DNA from: Firmicutes bacterium CAG:555
Lineage (GTDB): Bacteria; Bacillota; Clostridia; Oscillospirales; Oscillospiraceae
NCBI GenBank assembly: GCA_000431075.1
Contig: HF986900.1
Span: forward strand, 116,243-179,394
Reading direction: 5' to 3'
DNA length: 63,152 nt
Positions 25,660-33,559 of this stretch are shown here, piece by piece (position 1 is the first letter of the stretch; each line of letters starts with the position of its first letter). Position numbers and translations under genes: made by a program. The notes under the pieces were generated by a model, which searched no databases, was not told the origin of the DNA, and saw only the letters and a list, made by a program, of their open reading frames with translations.

Positions 25660-26394
25660 TTACTCTTCCCAGTTGTGCCAGACATTCTGGACATCGTCGT
25701 TGTCCTCGAACATATCGAGCATCTTGGTGATATTCTTGATATCATCCTCGTTGGTGAGCTTGATGTAGCCGTTCTGGGGAAGCATCTCAACCTGAGCGGA
25801 GAGAAGCTTATAGCCCTTTGCGATAATGGCTTCTGCAACGGAGGTAACATCGTCGGGCTTTGTGTACACGACAAAAGTCTCGCCGTCGGGCTCAAAGTCG
25901 TCAGCGCCTGCGTCAAGGGCCTCCATCATGACGGTGTCCTCGTCAAGCTCCTCATCCTCGTTGTCGATGACGATAACGCCCTTCTTATCGAACGACCAAG
26001 AAACGCAGTTTGCTGCGCCCATGTTTCCGCCGTACTTATCAAAGTAGTGGCGAATTTCGCCTGCGGTACGATTGCGGTTATCGGTCATAGTCTCAACGAT
26101 TATGGCAACGCCGTTCGGGCCGTAGCCTTCGTAAACGATCTTCTCGTAGTTGTCGGTATTGCCTGCACCGAGTGCTTTGTCGATGGTGCGCTTAATGTTA
26201 TCGTTTGGCATGTTTGCAGCCTTTGCCTTGGTGATGACCGCAGCGAGGCGTGAATTGTTATTGGGGTCGCCGCTGCCGCCTTCCTTGACCGCAACGATCA
26301 TTTCTCTTGCGATCTTGGTAAACGCCTGAGCACGCTTTGCATCCGCTGCACCCTTTGTTTTCTGTATATTGTGCCATTTGGAATGTCCTGACAT
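25660..26394 (-). CDS. yebC: YebC/PmpR (TACO1) family protein
   Basis: 244 aa. The N-terminus SGHSKWHNIQKTKGAADAKR is diagnostic, followed by GGSGDPNNNSRLAAVITKAK and NMPNDNIKRTIDKALG. Homologues were described as transcription regulators and more recently as factors that help ribosomes through proline-rich stretches. The start at 26394 follows GAGGAG with a rather long spacer. It lies 44 nt after the DUF1015 gene in the same direction and may be on the glpK transcript. Confidence 0.95.
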   Translation of the reverse strand: MSGHSKWHNIQKTKGAADAKRAQAFTKIAREMIVAVKEGGSGDPNNNSRLAAVITKAKAANMPNDNIKRTIDKALGAGNTDNYEKIVYEGYGPNGVAIIVETMTDNRNRTAGEIRHYFDKYGGNMGAANCVSWSFDKKGVIVIDNEDEELDEDTVMMEALDAGADDFEPDGETFVVYTKPDDVTSVAEAIIAKGYKLLSAQVEMLPQNGYIKLTNEDDIKNITKMLDMFEDNDDVQNVWHNWEE

Positions 26395-26438
26395 CTTTTA
26401 ACAGCTCCTCTAAATGTATAATTACGAATTAACGGCAG

Positions 26439-27701
26439 TTATTTTATCACATTCTCAGCCTTATGACAAGGATTAATTATCCTGCATTCAAGATAATAGC
26501 GCTTATCAGGTCCGTGACCTATCGAAAAGCTCTTTTTCGGGAACGGACCGCTCTTGTAGACCGATGTAAACAGCTCGGATTTCTCCATTCTCGGCATCAA
26601 AATACCGGCATCATGCTCCTTGCCTGCCATACCAATGCATTCCTCATCGCCGTGGATATAGTCTATCCTGCCGCCGAAGCGCTCGATGTACGCCTTGCAA
26701 AAGCTTTCGCATGAGCCGATAATCTCGCCGAGCGTCATGTCCGCAAGCTCTATGGTCTCGGTCACATCATGCGTAACTATGGTTATCGCCTTGCCTTTGC
26801 CTATGTCATCGGCAAAGTATTTCTTTGCCTCGGAAATAAATTGTTCGGCTTCGGTATCAAACAGCACCTTATGTATCGGTTCAAAGGTTATCGCCGGCGA
26901 GTGGATGTTGTTTATCTCGCAGAGCGCAAAGCGCGCCGGATGCGTCTTCCTTTCCTCGGTGCTGAGCATGGGCTTTATCTCCTCCCAATACTGCTTTGCG
27001 GCCGCAACACTGTGATTTCCGTCGCCTATAGCAAAAACTATCGGATCATCTGCACTACCGTATTTTTTTATAAGCTCATCCTTATCACCGAGCTTATCTA
27101 CGGCAGCTTCAACCGCGGCATTGTCCGAGACCTGCCAGCCCTTGATATGACCGCCGTGCTGCATAAGCTCAAAGTCATATAGCAGCTTTCCCTTTTTGAC
27201 CGAAGAAAAGACATAGTCTTCGGGGTCGTCTATGAAAACCATTATATGCGGCATCTCGACAAGCGCCTTTTCACGCACACGAATGCGTGGCGGCAGCCTG
27301 TCCTCCACCGTATGCTCTGTCGCCCGTATGGGCGAAACTGAGCCCTCCGTCCAGTCATAGGCTTCAAGATCGAGCATTCCGACAAGCCCCGGCCTGACCG
27401 TGCCATCGGATAGCGTTCGCTCGATGTACAGAAAACTGTCTTTGAGCTCGGTGAATACACCGCTTTCGAGGTAGCTGCGCATGACGGAGTAAATTTTCTC
27501 GCTCTCGGTCTCGGTATCCTTGATGCCAAGCTCCGCCTCGGGCAAAATCATGTTGAGCGCTGAGGGCTTATCTCCCGCTATCTTGCGCACCTGCTGCCAA
27601 TACTCGGGCTCGGAGGTGAACTGGTCGCAGGCAACGACGCTCCATGCAGTCATATCCTCAACATTCGGCAGCAGAATGTCTGCCGGTCTGAAAATGTCCA
27701 C
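26439..27701 (-). CDS. DUF1015 family protein
   Basis: 420 aa, the family length. It begins FRPADILLPNVEDM and holds the central FAIGDGNHSVAAAKQYW block, where other members have DGHHR-type residues resembling the ATP-handling loop of serine kinase SerK/ParB-fold proteins. Enzyme activity is not established. The start is GTG, directly next to the Nudix stop (TGAGTG). Grouping with a Nudix hydrolase and glpK does not define its role. Confidence 0.85.
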   Translation of the reverse strand: MDIFRPADILLPNVEDMTAWSVVACDQFTSEPEYWQQVRKIAGDKPSALNMILPEAELGIKDTETESEKIYSVMRSYLESGVFTELKDSFLYIERTLSDGTVRPGLVGMLDLEAYDWTEGSVSPIRATEHTVEDRLPPRIRVREKALVEMPHIMVFIDDPEDYVFSSVKKGKLLYDFELMQHGGHIKGWQVSDNAAVEAAVDKLGDKDELIKKYGSADDPIVFAIGDGNHSVAAAKQYWEEIKPMLSTEERKTHPARFALCEINNIHSPAITFEPIHKVLFDTEAEQFISEAKKYFADDIGKGKAITIVTHDVTETIELADMTLGEIIGSCESFCKAYIERFGGRIDYIHGDEECIGMAGKEHDAGILMPRMEKSELFTSVYKSGPFPKKSFSIGHGPDKRYYLECRIINPCHKAENVIK

Positions 27702-28271
27702 TCAGAGCACCTCCAGCGCTATCTGCGTCCATGTTTCCATGTGGTCGTAGTTCGCCTTGAGCTCGGGCAGGGTCATCCACAGGCCTTCGAGCTTTTCTGT
27801 CTCCTTGACGGACACCTCACCCTCGGTCTCAAGAGTGAAGCATGCACCGAGGTGCACACTGCCGACACTGTTCGAGTCGTCATTTATAAAGCCGCATGAG
27901 CAAAGCTCGCCGTGACTATGGAGCTCGACCTCCTCGTGTATCTCACGCCAAAGCCCCTTCATGAGCATGTCGCCCTGCTCGTCAACGGGGTTTATGTGAC
28001 CGCCGACACCGATGGATATCTTGCCGTGAAGCCTTGCCTCGCCGCCCTTGTTGAGCCTGCGGGTGACGAATATTTTGTCACCTTGGCGCAGGATGACATA
28101 GGGTATTATCTGCTTAAAAGCCGGCTGTCCCTCAGCTTCGGCTCTGGGCATGTACTCATGCTCATTGCGGATAATTTCAAGCAGCTCCGGCACATTTTCG
28201 GTTATAAGGCCGTTTTTGCCTGCAATAAATTTTTCGATCTTTTCTCTTTTTACTACTAAAACCTGTTCCAT
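27702..28271 (-). CDS. Nudix hydrolase
   Basis: 189 aa. The Nudix box is recognisable as GGHINPVDE followed by GLWREIHEEVEL, with a few extra residues between the Gly and the REIHEE core. The N-terminal 50 residues precede the domain (VLVVKREKIEKFI). Substrate unknown; it hydrolyses a nucleoside diphosphate linked to some moiety. The start at 28271 overlaps the glpK stop as TAATG. Confidence 0.85.
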   Translation of the reverse strand: MEQVLVVKREKIEKFIAGKNGLITENVPELLEIIRNEHEYMPRAEAEGQPAFKQIIPYVILRQGDKIFVTRRLNKGGEARLHGKISIGVGGHINPVDEQGDMLMKGLWREIHEEVELHSHGELCSCGFINDDSNSVGSVHLGACFTLETEGEVSVKETEKLEGLWMTLPELKANYDHMETWTQIALEVL

Positions 28272-29773
28272 TATTCTTCCCAATTTGCCGAACGCTCGAC
28301 GGCACGCAGCCATGTTGCGTGCAGCTTCTCGGCATCACTTTCGTCCATAATGGGCTCAAATACTCTGTCTGATTTTCTAAGCTTCTTTATCTCGTCAACA
28401 CTGCTCCAAACGCCGGTTGCAAGACCCGCAAGGAACGCTGCTCCGAATGCCGTGGTCTCGACCATCTGCGGACGATCAATGGGCTTTCTGAGCAGATCCG
28501 ACTGGAACTGCAGCAGGAAGTTGTTGACCGAAGCGCCGCCGTCAACTCGCAGAACGGAAAGATTTTCGCCGGCGTCGGATTCCATAGCGTCCAAAAGGTC
28601 TTTAACCTGATAGGCAATGCCTTCAAGCGCCGCTCTTGCGATATGTGCCTTTGTGCAGCCTCTTGTGAGGCCGACTATCGCACCTCTTGCGTACATATCC
28701 CATCTCGGTGCGCCAAGCCCGGTAAAGGCGGAAACAAGGTAAACGCCGCCGTTATCCGGAACGGATGTTGCAAGCGCCTCGCACTCGGACGATGTACCGA
28801 GAAGTCCGACCTCGTCACGCAGCCACTGTATGGTACTGCCTGCGTTAAACACGCTGCCCTCGAGAGCGTATGTAGTCTCGTCGCCGATTGACCACGCAAC
28901 GCTCGTTACAAGGCCGTTTTTGCTTCTGACCGACTGGTTGCCGGTATTCATTAGTGTAAAGCAGCCGGTGCCGTAGGTGTTCTTTGCCTGACCGCGGTCG
29001 ATACAGCCTTGGCCGAACAGTGCCGCTGCCTGGTCTCCTGCACTGCCGCAAACGGGAGTTCCGGCAAGTATCTCGATGCCGTTTATGCCGGCCGCCACCT
29101 TGCCGTATATCATCGATGACGGTACTGGTGTGGGCAGCATACACATGGGGATATCGAGTGCATCGCAGAGCTTTTCGTCCCACTTAAGCTCGTTGATATC
29201 AAATATCATAGTTCTCGAACAGTTTGAATAGTCTGAAACATGAGCTTTGCCGCCGGTGAGGTTCCAGATAAGCCATGAGTCGACATTGCCAAACAGCAGC
29301 TCGCCTCGCTCAGCTCTTTCCCTTGCCCCGGGGACATTGTCGAGTATCCACTTTATCTTGGTGCCGGAAAAATATGCGTCAATGAGCAGTCCCGTCTTTT
29401 CCTGAACATAGTCGCCGATGCCGGTCTTTTCAAGATCCTCGCACATAGGTGCAGTTCTTCTGCACTGCCAGACTATCGCATTATAAACGGGCTTGCCGGT
29501 GTTCTTATCCCACACAATGGTGGTCTCGCGCTGGTTTGTGATGCCGATGCCGGCAATATCCGTCGGCGAAAGCTCGCTTTTTTCAAACGCCTCGGCCATC
29601 GCACGAAGCTGCGTATCAAGAATGACCATGGGGTCGTGCTCTACCCAGCCGGGCTTCGGAAATATCTGCGGGAAGGGGTACTGCCCTATGGAAACGGGTA
29701 TACCGTTCGAGTCAAAGATTATCGCTCTCGAGCTGGTAGTGCCCTGATCGAGAGCTATAACATAACCGTTCAT
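28271..29773 (-). CDS. glpK: Glycerol kinase
   Basis: 500 aa FGGY kinase. YVIALDQGTTSSRAIIFD at the N-terminus, GITNQRETT, VDSWLIWNLTGG, and the C-terminal LRVDGGASVNNFL are all diagnostic. It converts glycerol to glycerol-3-phosphate. The start at 29773 has GGAGG 7 nt upstream. It is divergent from a monoacylglycerol-lipase-like gene across a 92-nt gap, which suggests use of glycerol released from lipids. Confidence 0.97.
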   Translation of the reverse strand: MNGYVIALDQGTTSSRAIIFDSNGIPVSIGQYPFPQIFPKPGWVEHDPMVILDTQLRAMAEAFEKSELSPTDIAGIGITNQRETTIVWDKNTGKPVYNAIVWQCRRTAPMCEDLEKTGIGDYVQEKTGLLIDAYFSGTKIKWILDNVPGARERAERGELLFGNVDSWLIWNLTGGKAHVSDYSNCSRTMIFDINELKWDEKLCDALDIPMCMLPTPVPSSMIYGKVAAGINGIEILAGTPVCGSAGDQAAALFGQGCIDRGQAKNTYGTGCFTLMNTGNQSVRSKNGLVTSVAWSIGDETTYALEGSVFNAGSTIQWLRDEVGLLGTSSECEALATSVPDNGGVYLVSAFTGLGAPRWDMYARGAIVGLTRGCTKAHIARAALEGIAYQVKDLLDAMESDAGENLSVLRVDGGASVNNFLLQFQSDLLRKPIDRPQMVETTAFGAAFLAGLATGVWSSVDEIKKLRKSDRVFEPIMDESDAEKLHATWLRAVERSANWEE

Positions 29774-29794
29774 TTTTGTTCCTCCAGTTTTTTG

Positions 29795-29823
29795 TTGACT
29801 AATGTATTATCTCGATATAAAAT
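29795..29823 (+). promoter_or_regulatory. Promoter of the lysophospholipase-like gene
   Basis: TTGACT (29795-29800), 17-nt spacer, TAAAAT (29818-29823), 42 nt before the start codon, in the gap shared with divergent glpK. Confidence 0.6.
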
Positions 29824-29865
29824 CATTCCTAGATAACACTATAACACAAAGAGAGGATTATTTCT

Positions 29866-30795
29866 ATGCCTACTTTTAAGGATTTCTATTTTAATTCGAG
29901 CACAGGCAAAAACAAGATCCACGCCCGCATGTGCGTTCCCGACGCAGAGCCGAGAGCCATCGTGCAGATCATCCATGGTATCGCCGAGTATATCGACCGT
30001 TATGATGAATTCATGAGCTTCCTTGCCGATAACGGCATCATCGCCGTTGGCACCGACCATCTCGGTCACGGCAAGAGCATCGAAAGCGAGGAGCAGACCG
30101 GCTTTTTTGCGTATGATAACGGCTGGGATTATGCCGTGCGTGACGAGGAAGTGCTCAGACTTGCTATGCATGAAAATTACCCAGAGCTGCCTATCATCGT
30201 TTTCGGTCACAGCATGGGAAGCTTCATGGCCCGCACATTGCTAATCCGTTACCCCGATGCATTTAATGCAGCGATAATCAGCGGCACAGGCAATCAGGGT
30301 GCAGCCCTTGTTAATGGCGGCCTTTTCATGGGCAATCTTGTTACCGGCCTCAAGGGTGCTCACCACTACAGCAAATTCCTCAACAATCTTGCATTCGGCA
30401 GCTATAATAAGATATACGATAATCCCAAGACCGAATATGACTGGCTGTCGAGAGACGAGGCCAATGTTCAGAAGTACATCGACGACCCTCTGTGCGGCTT
30501 TATTCCCTCATGCAGCCTGTTCCGTGATATGATGACGGGTGTCAAGTTCATTACGAACAAGAAAAACCTCACCGCCATGAACAAGGATATGCCCGTTTAT
30601 TTCATGTCCGGCGACATGGATCCCGTCGGCGAGTGCGGCAAGGGCGTTCAGAAGGCATACAACAACTTCCTTGAGGCGGGCATGAAGGATGTCAGCATCA
30701 AGCTCTACCCAGGCGGCAGACACGAGATGTTAAACGAGATAAACAAAGACGAGGTCTACACCGATATTCTCGCTTGGCTGGACAGTAAAATCTAA
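29866..30795 (+). CDS. Alpha/beta hydrolase, lysophospholipase/monoacylglycerol lipase type
   Basis: 309 aa. The oxyanion segment QIIHGIAEYIDRYDEF, GTDHLGHGKS, and the nucleophile elbow VFGHSMGSFMA match the PldB/MGL group; the acid is probably in SGDMDPVGECG and the His in GGRHEMLNE. No signal peptide, so it is intracellular. The start at 29866 has GAGG 9 nt upstream. Divergence from glpK fits a role in releasing glycerol from acylglycerols. Confidence 0.9.
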   Translation: MPTFKDFYFNSSTGKNKIHARMCVPDAEPRAIVQIIHGIAEYIDRYDEFMSFLADNGIIAVGTDHLGHGKSIESEEQTGFFAYDNGWDYAVRDEEVLRLAMHENYPELPIIVFGHSMGSFMARTLLIRYPDAFNAAIISGTGNQGAALVNGGLFMGNLVTGLKGAHHYSKFLNNLAFGSYNKIYDNPKTEYDWLSRDEANVQKYIDDPLCGFIPSCSLFRDMMTGVKFITNKKNLTAMNKDMPVYFMSGDMDPVGECGKGVQKAYNNFLEAGMKDVSIKLYPGGRHEMLNEINKDEVYTDILAWLDSKI

Positions 30796-30803
30796 TTTAA
30801 TTC

Positions 30804-30837
30804 AGACCGGCTCGGTACGATTCCGAGCCGGTCTTTT
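30804..30837 (+). terminator. Terminator after the alpha/beta hydrolase gene
   Basis: AGACCGGCTCGG and CCGAGCCGGTCT form a 12-bp stem with a 7-nt loop, then TTTT. Confidence 0.88.
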
Positions 30838-30855
30838 CATGTCTTTGTCGGGTAA

Positions 30856-31095
30856 TTAACGGGGGTTAATACCTATGATTCCATATCGATAGGTCTTGGT
30901 ATGGTGTCCCGTGGTGAGGTCGCACTGATAGTTGCGCAAAAAGGCAGCATGGCGGGTCTTATCGCCGGAACGATGTTCCCCGCAGTTGTCCTCGTCGTTA
31001 TTGTCACGACGCTTATAACGCCGCTTCTGTTAAAGGTCGGCATGAAGCGTCAGACTCCCGACAACACAGAGCCGCCGCTCCCCGTTGGAGCATAA
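30856..31095 (+). pseudogene. Remnant of a Kef/CPA2-type cation:proton antiporter
   Basis: About 80 codons encode only the C-terminal end of an antiporter membrane domain: IGLGMVSRGEVALIVAQKG is a highly conserved CPA2 segment, followed by FPAVVLVVIVTTLITPLLLK and a short hydrophilic tail. An in-frame stop (30853-30855) precedes it, no ribosome site or full-length domain exists upstream, and a complete terminator of the neighbouring gene lies just before. It is best read as a decayed gene end left by a deletion. Translation from ATG 30901 would give only 64 aa. Confidence 0.8.
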
Positions 31096-31098
31096 ACG

Positions 31099-31128
31099 AA
31101 AAAGGCACACTTCTCGGTGTGCCTTTTT
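31099..31128. terminator. Bidirectional terminator
   Basis: AAAAAGGCACAC and GTGTGCCTTTTT form a 12-bp stem with a 6-nt loop. It serves the minus-strand lipoprotein gene and follows the antiporter remnant. Confidence 0.9.
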
Positions 31129-31139
31129 GCTGTCTGAAA

Positions 31140-31772
31140 TTATATTGCCTTAAACAGGTCGAGTATCTCACTCGGATTGCTGTCACCGAATGTAACAGCG
31201 GTAATGACCGCAACATAGTTACCGACCTTCACGCAGGCCAGAACCTCATGCACAGCTGTACTCTGTACGTTTGCAGTGATGGTAATGCCGTCGTGCTCGG
31301 TGCCGGCAAAGATTACAGTAGTTTTTTCGGTCTTAATATCCGTAAAGCCGCCGGCTGAAAGCTGATCAGGCAGTTGCTTGAGTGATTCGACGACATAGCC
31401 GCTCTCGTCATACTTTGCACCGTTTATAGTGCCAAGGTTCTCAACAGTGATGTTTACAGTTGAGTTGTCGCTGCGAACGCCGTACATCTCCATGACGACC
31501 TTGCCGTCATCGTACATTTTTGCCAGGTTCTCGTCATTAAGCGCTTCGGCTGTCTGGCCGGTGATCTGAGTGATCTGATCCTTGGTGAGCATCGTCCAGT
31601 TCTCATCAAGAGTTGCGGCAAAGCCGAAATATTCATTGGTATAGGTGTTTCCATCGGTCACACCGGCGGAAAACTCCTTGTCGGTCGACTGGCCGCCGCC
31701 ACCGCAGGCTGCAAGGCTCAGTGGCATCAGGACTGCCAGCAGCAGTGCGCTGAATCGGGATAGCTTTTTCAT
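31140..31772 (-). CDS. Predicted lipoprotein of unknown function
   Basis: 210 aa. A signal peptide ends in the lipobox LSLAAC, followed by a Gly-rich tether (GGGGQSTD) and a globular domain starting NEYFGFAATLDENW, a pattern seen in many clostridial surface lipoproteins. I do not recognise a catalytic motif. It lies 27 nt after mreB in the same direction and ends at the terminator 31099-31128, so it is probably the last gene of that transcript. Confidence 0.8.
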   Translation of the reverse strand: MKKLSRFSALLLAVLMPLSLAACGGGGQSTDKEFSAGVTDGNTYTNEYFGFAATLDENWTMLTKDQITQITGQTAEALNDENLAKMYDDGKVVMEMYGVRSDNSTVNITVENLGTINGAKYDESGYVVESLKQLPDQLSAGGFTDIKTEKTTVIFAGTEHDGITITANVQSTAVHEVLACVKVGNYVAVITAVTFGDSNPSEILDLFKAI

Positions 31773-31799
31773 GTCTTTATCCTCTGTATTCTCTTTATT

Positions 31800-32834
31800 T
31801 TAGTTTTTCATTTCTCTGTTTCTTAAGAAGTTCATCATGCCGTCCTGCATATAGTCAAGCCTGCCGAGCATCTTGCCTGCGCCGTGGACAGTGCATGCAA
31901 TGGGGTCGTCAACAAGCATGGTGCTTATGCCGGTGCTGTTTTCGACGAGGGTATCCATGCCGAAGATCATGCTTCCGCCTCCGGACATGATGATGCCGTT
32001 ATCGGCAAGGTCTCCGATAAGCTCTGGCGGAGTTCTCTCCAAAACGGCGTGCACGCTCTCAAGGATCAGTCCTGCGGGCTCTCTGAGAACATCAACGAGC
32101 TCGGATGCGGTGACCTCAACTGTCTTTGGAAGGCCGGTCATGAGATCTCTGCCTTTAACCTCCTCGATGGAGTCAACACCGCCCTTTAGCTCAATGCCGC
32201 CGATGCTTATCTTGAGCTCCTCGGCAGTTCTCTCGCCGATGAGCAGATTATGTTTTTTCTTGATGTATCTGATGATGGCTTCGTCAAAACTATAGCCTGC
32301 GGTCTTTATAGACTCGCACTCGACAACACCACCCATTGACACCACGGCAACATCCGTCGTGCCGCCGCCGATATCGATGACCATGTGGCCGTCGGCCTTG
32401 TTGATATCCACGCCTGCGCCGACAGCGGTGGCGACGGCGTTCTCAACAAGATAAACCTTTCTTGCGCCCGCCTCGATGGCAGCGTCGATTATCGCACGCT
32501 CCTCAACGCCGGTGATGCTGCTCGGAACGCACATCAAAAGTCTGGGCTTAAAAAGGCTGAACGATGTAACACGGCTGACGAGCTCACTAAGCATCATGGC
32601 CGACATGTCGTAGTCTGATATAACGCCGTTGCTTATGGGATGAATCGCAACGACATTTGCAGGGGTGCGGCCAAGCGTTTTCTTGGCCTCCTCGCCTATT
32701 TTCAGCATTCTGCCGCTGTTCTTGTCGACGGCAACGACCGTCGGCTCACGCAGTGCAACGCCGCTGCCGGCAACGAAAACCTGCGTTGACGAGGTTCCCA
32801 TATCTATTGCAATATCTCTTTCAAATATAACCAT
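31800..32834 (-). CDS. mreB: MreB-family actin-like cell shape protein
   Basis: About 344 aa. Actin-fold motifs: phosphate 1 DIAIDMGTSSTQVFV, ISDYD, phosphate 2 MVIDIGGGTTDVAVVS, and the adenosine region GIIMSGGGSMIFGMD. It forms filaments under the membrane that guide lateral wall synthesis. The start at 32834 (MVIFERDIA) has GGAG 6 nt upstream; a TTG four codons earlier overlaps that site. No mreC or mreD follows; the neighbours are comF and a lipoprotein, so it may be a solitary MreB or Mbl-like paralogue. Confidence 0.9.
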   Translation of the reverse strand: MVIFERDIAIDMGTSSTQVFVAGSGVALREPTVVAVDKNSGRMLKIGEEAKKTLGRTPANVVAIHPISNGVISDYDMSAMMLSELVSRVTSFSLFKPRLLMCVPSSITGVEERAIIDAAIEAGARKVYLVENAVATAVGAGVDINKADGHMVIDIGGGTTDVAVVSMGGVVECESIKTAGYSFDEAIIRYIKKKHNLLIGERTAEELKISIGGIELKGGVDSIEEVKGRDLMTGLPKTVEVTASELVDVLREPAGLILESVHAVLERTPPELIGDLADNGIIMSGGGSMIFGMDTLVENSTGISTMLVDDPIACTVHGAGKMLGRLDYMQDGMMNFLRNREMKN

Positions 32835-32902
32835 AGTATTCTCCAATCCGCCGAGCGTTTATCGGCGACTTTTGTTATAATTCTATCCCTATTGATCAAA
32901 TA

Positions 32903-33559
32903 TCAATCTTCACGGCGTGCAAGAGTTATGCAGTAGACCGACTTTGCACCTGCTCTTTTGAGCATTCTCGCACACTCCGAGACGGTCGAACCCGTGGTTA
33001 CCACATCGTCAACGAGCAGGATGTGCTTTCCCTTGACGGCATTCGGATCAATGACCGTGTACGCTCCGACGACATTTACCGCTCTCTGTTTTGCGTCCTT
33101 TATAGTCGACTGCGCCGTGTTGTTCTTTATCTTTTTGAGTGTCGGCACAAACCTCACATCGACATTTTTGGATATCTCCTTTGCCAGGAGCTCGGCTTGG
33201 TTATACCCTCTGTCGTGAAGCCGCTTCTTGCTTAACGGTATACATGATATCATATCAATACTGCCGCAATCAAGATTATTTTCGGCACATTCCGACATTA
33301 TTGCGCCCAGTCGGCGGCTATAGCACGAGCAGCCGGAAAATTTGAAGCGCAGCACGGCACGGCGAACATAGTCCTTGTAATAAAGCGGCGATATGCATTT
33401 ATCGACAAACGGAAACCTCTGATATACACTGTCGCCCTTCGTGTACGGCAATGTTTTTATACAGTCATTGCATATATCCGATTTGTCGATGACCTTACCG
33501 CAGAACACGCATTTCGGCGGATAGATGAGGTCAAGTATGTAATCAAATAGCTTAATCAT
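32903..33559 (-). CDS. comF: ComF family phosphoribosyltransferase-like protein
   Basis: 218 aa. N-terminal zinc-finger cysteines (CVFCG, CNDC), the FKFSG motif, IPLSKKRLHDRGYNQAELLA, and the PRPP-binding motif ILLVDDVVTTGST. In competent bacteria ComF is needed for DNA uptake; homologues are widespread in non-competent species. It overlaps recD2 by 8 nt. Confidence 0.92.
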   Translation of the reverse strand: MIKLFDYILDLIYPPKCVFCGKVIDKSDICNDCIKTLPYTKGDSVYQRFPFVDKCISPLYYKDYVRRAVLRFKFSGCSCYSRRLGAIMSECAENNLDCGSIDMISCIPLSKKRLHDRGYNQAELLAKEISKNVDVRFVPTLKKIKNNTAQSTIKDAKQRAVNVVGAYTVIDPNAVKGKHILLVDDVVTTGSTVSECARMLKRAGAKSVYCITLARRED

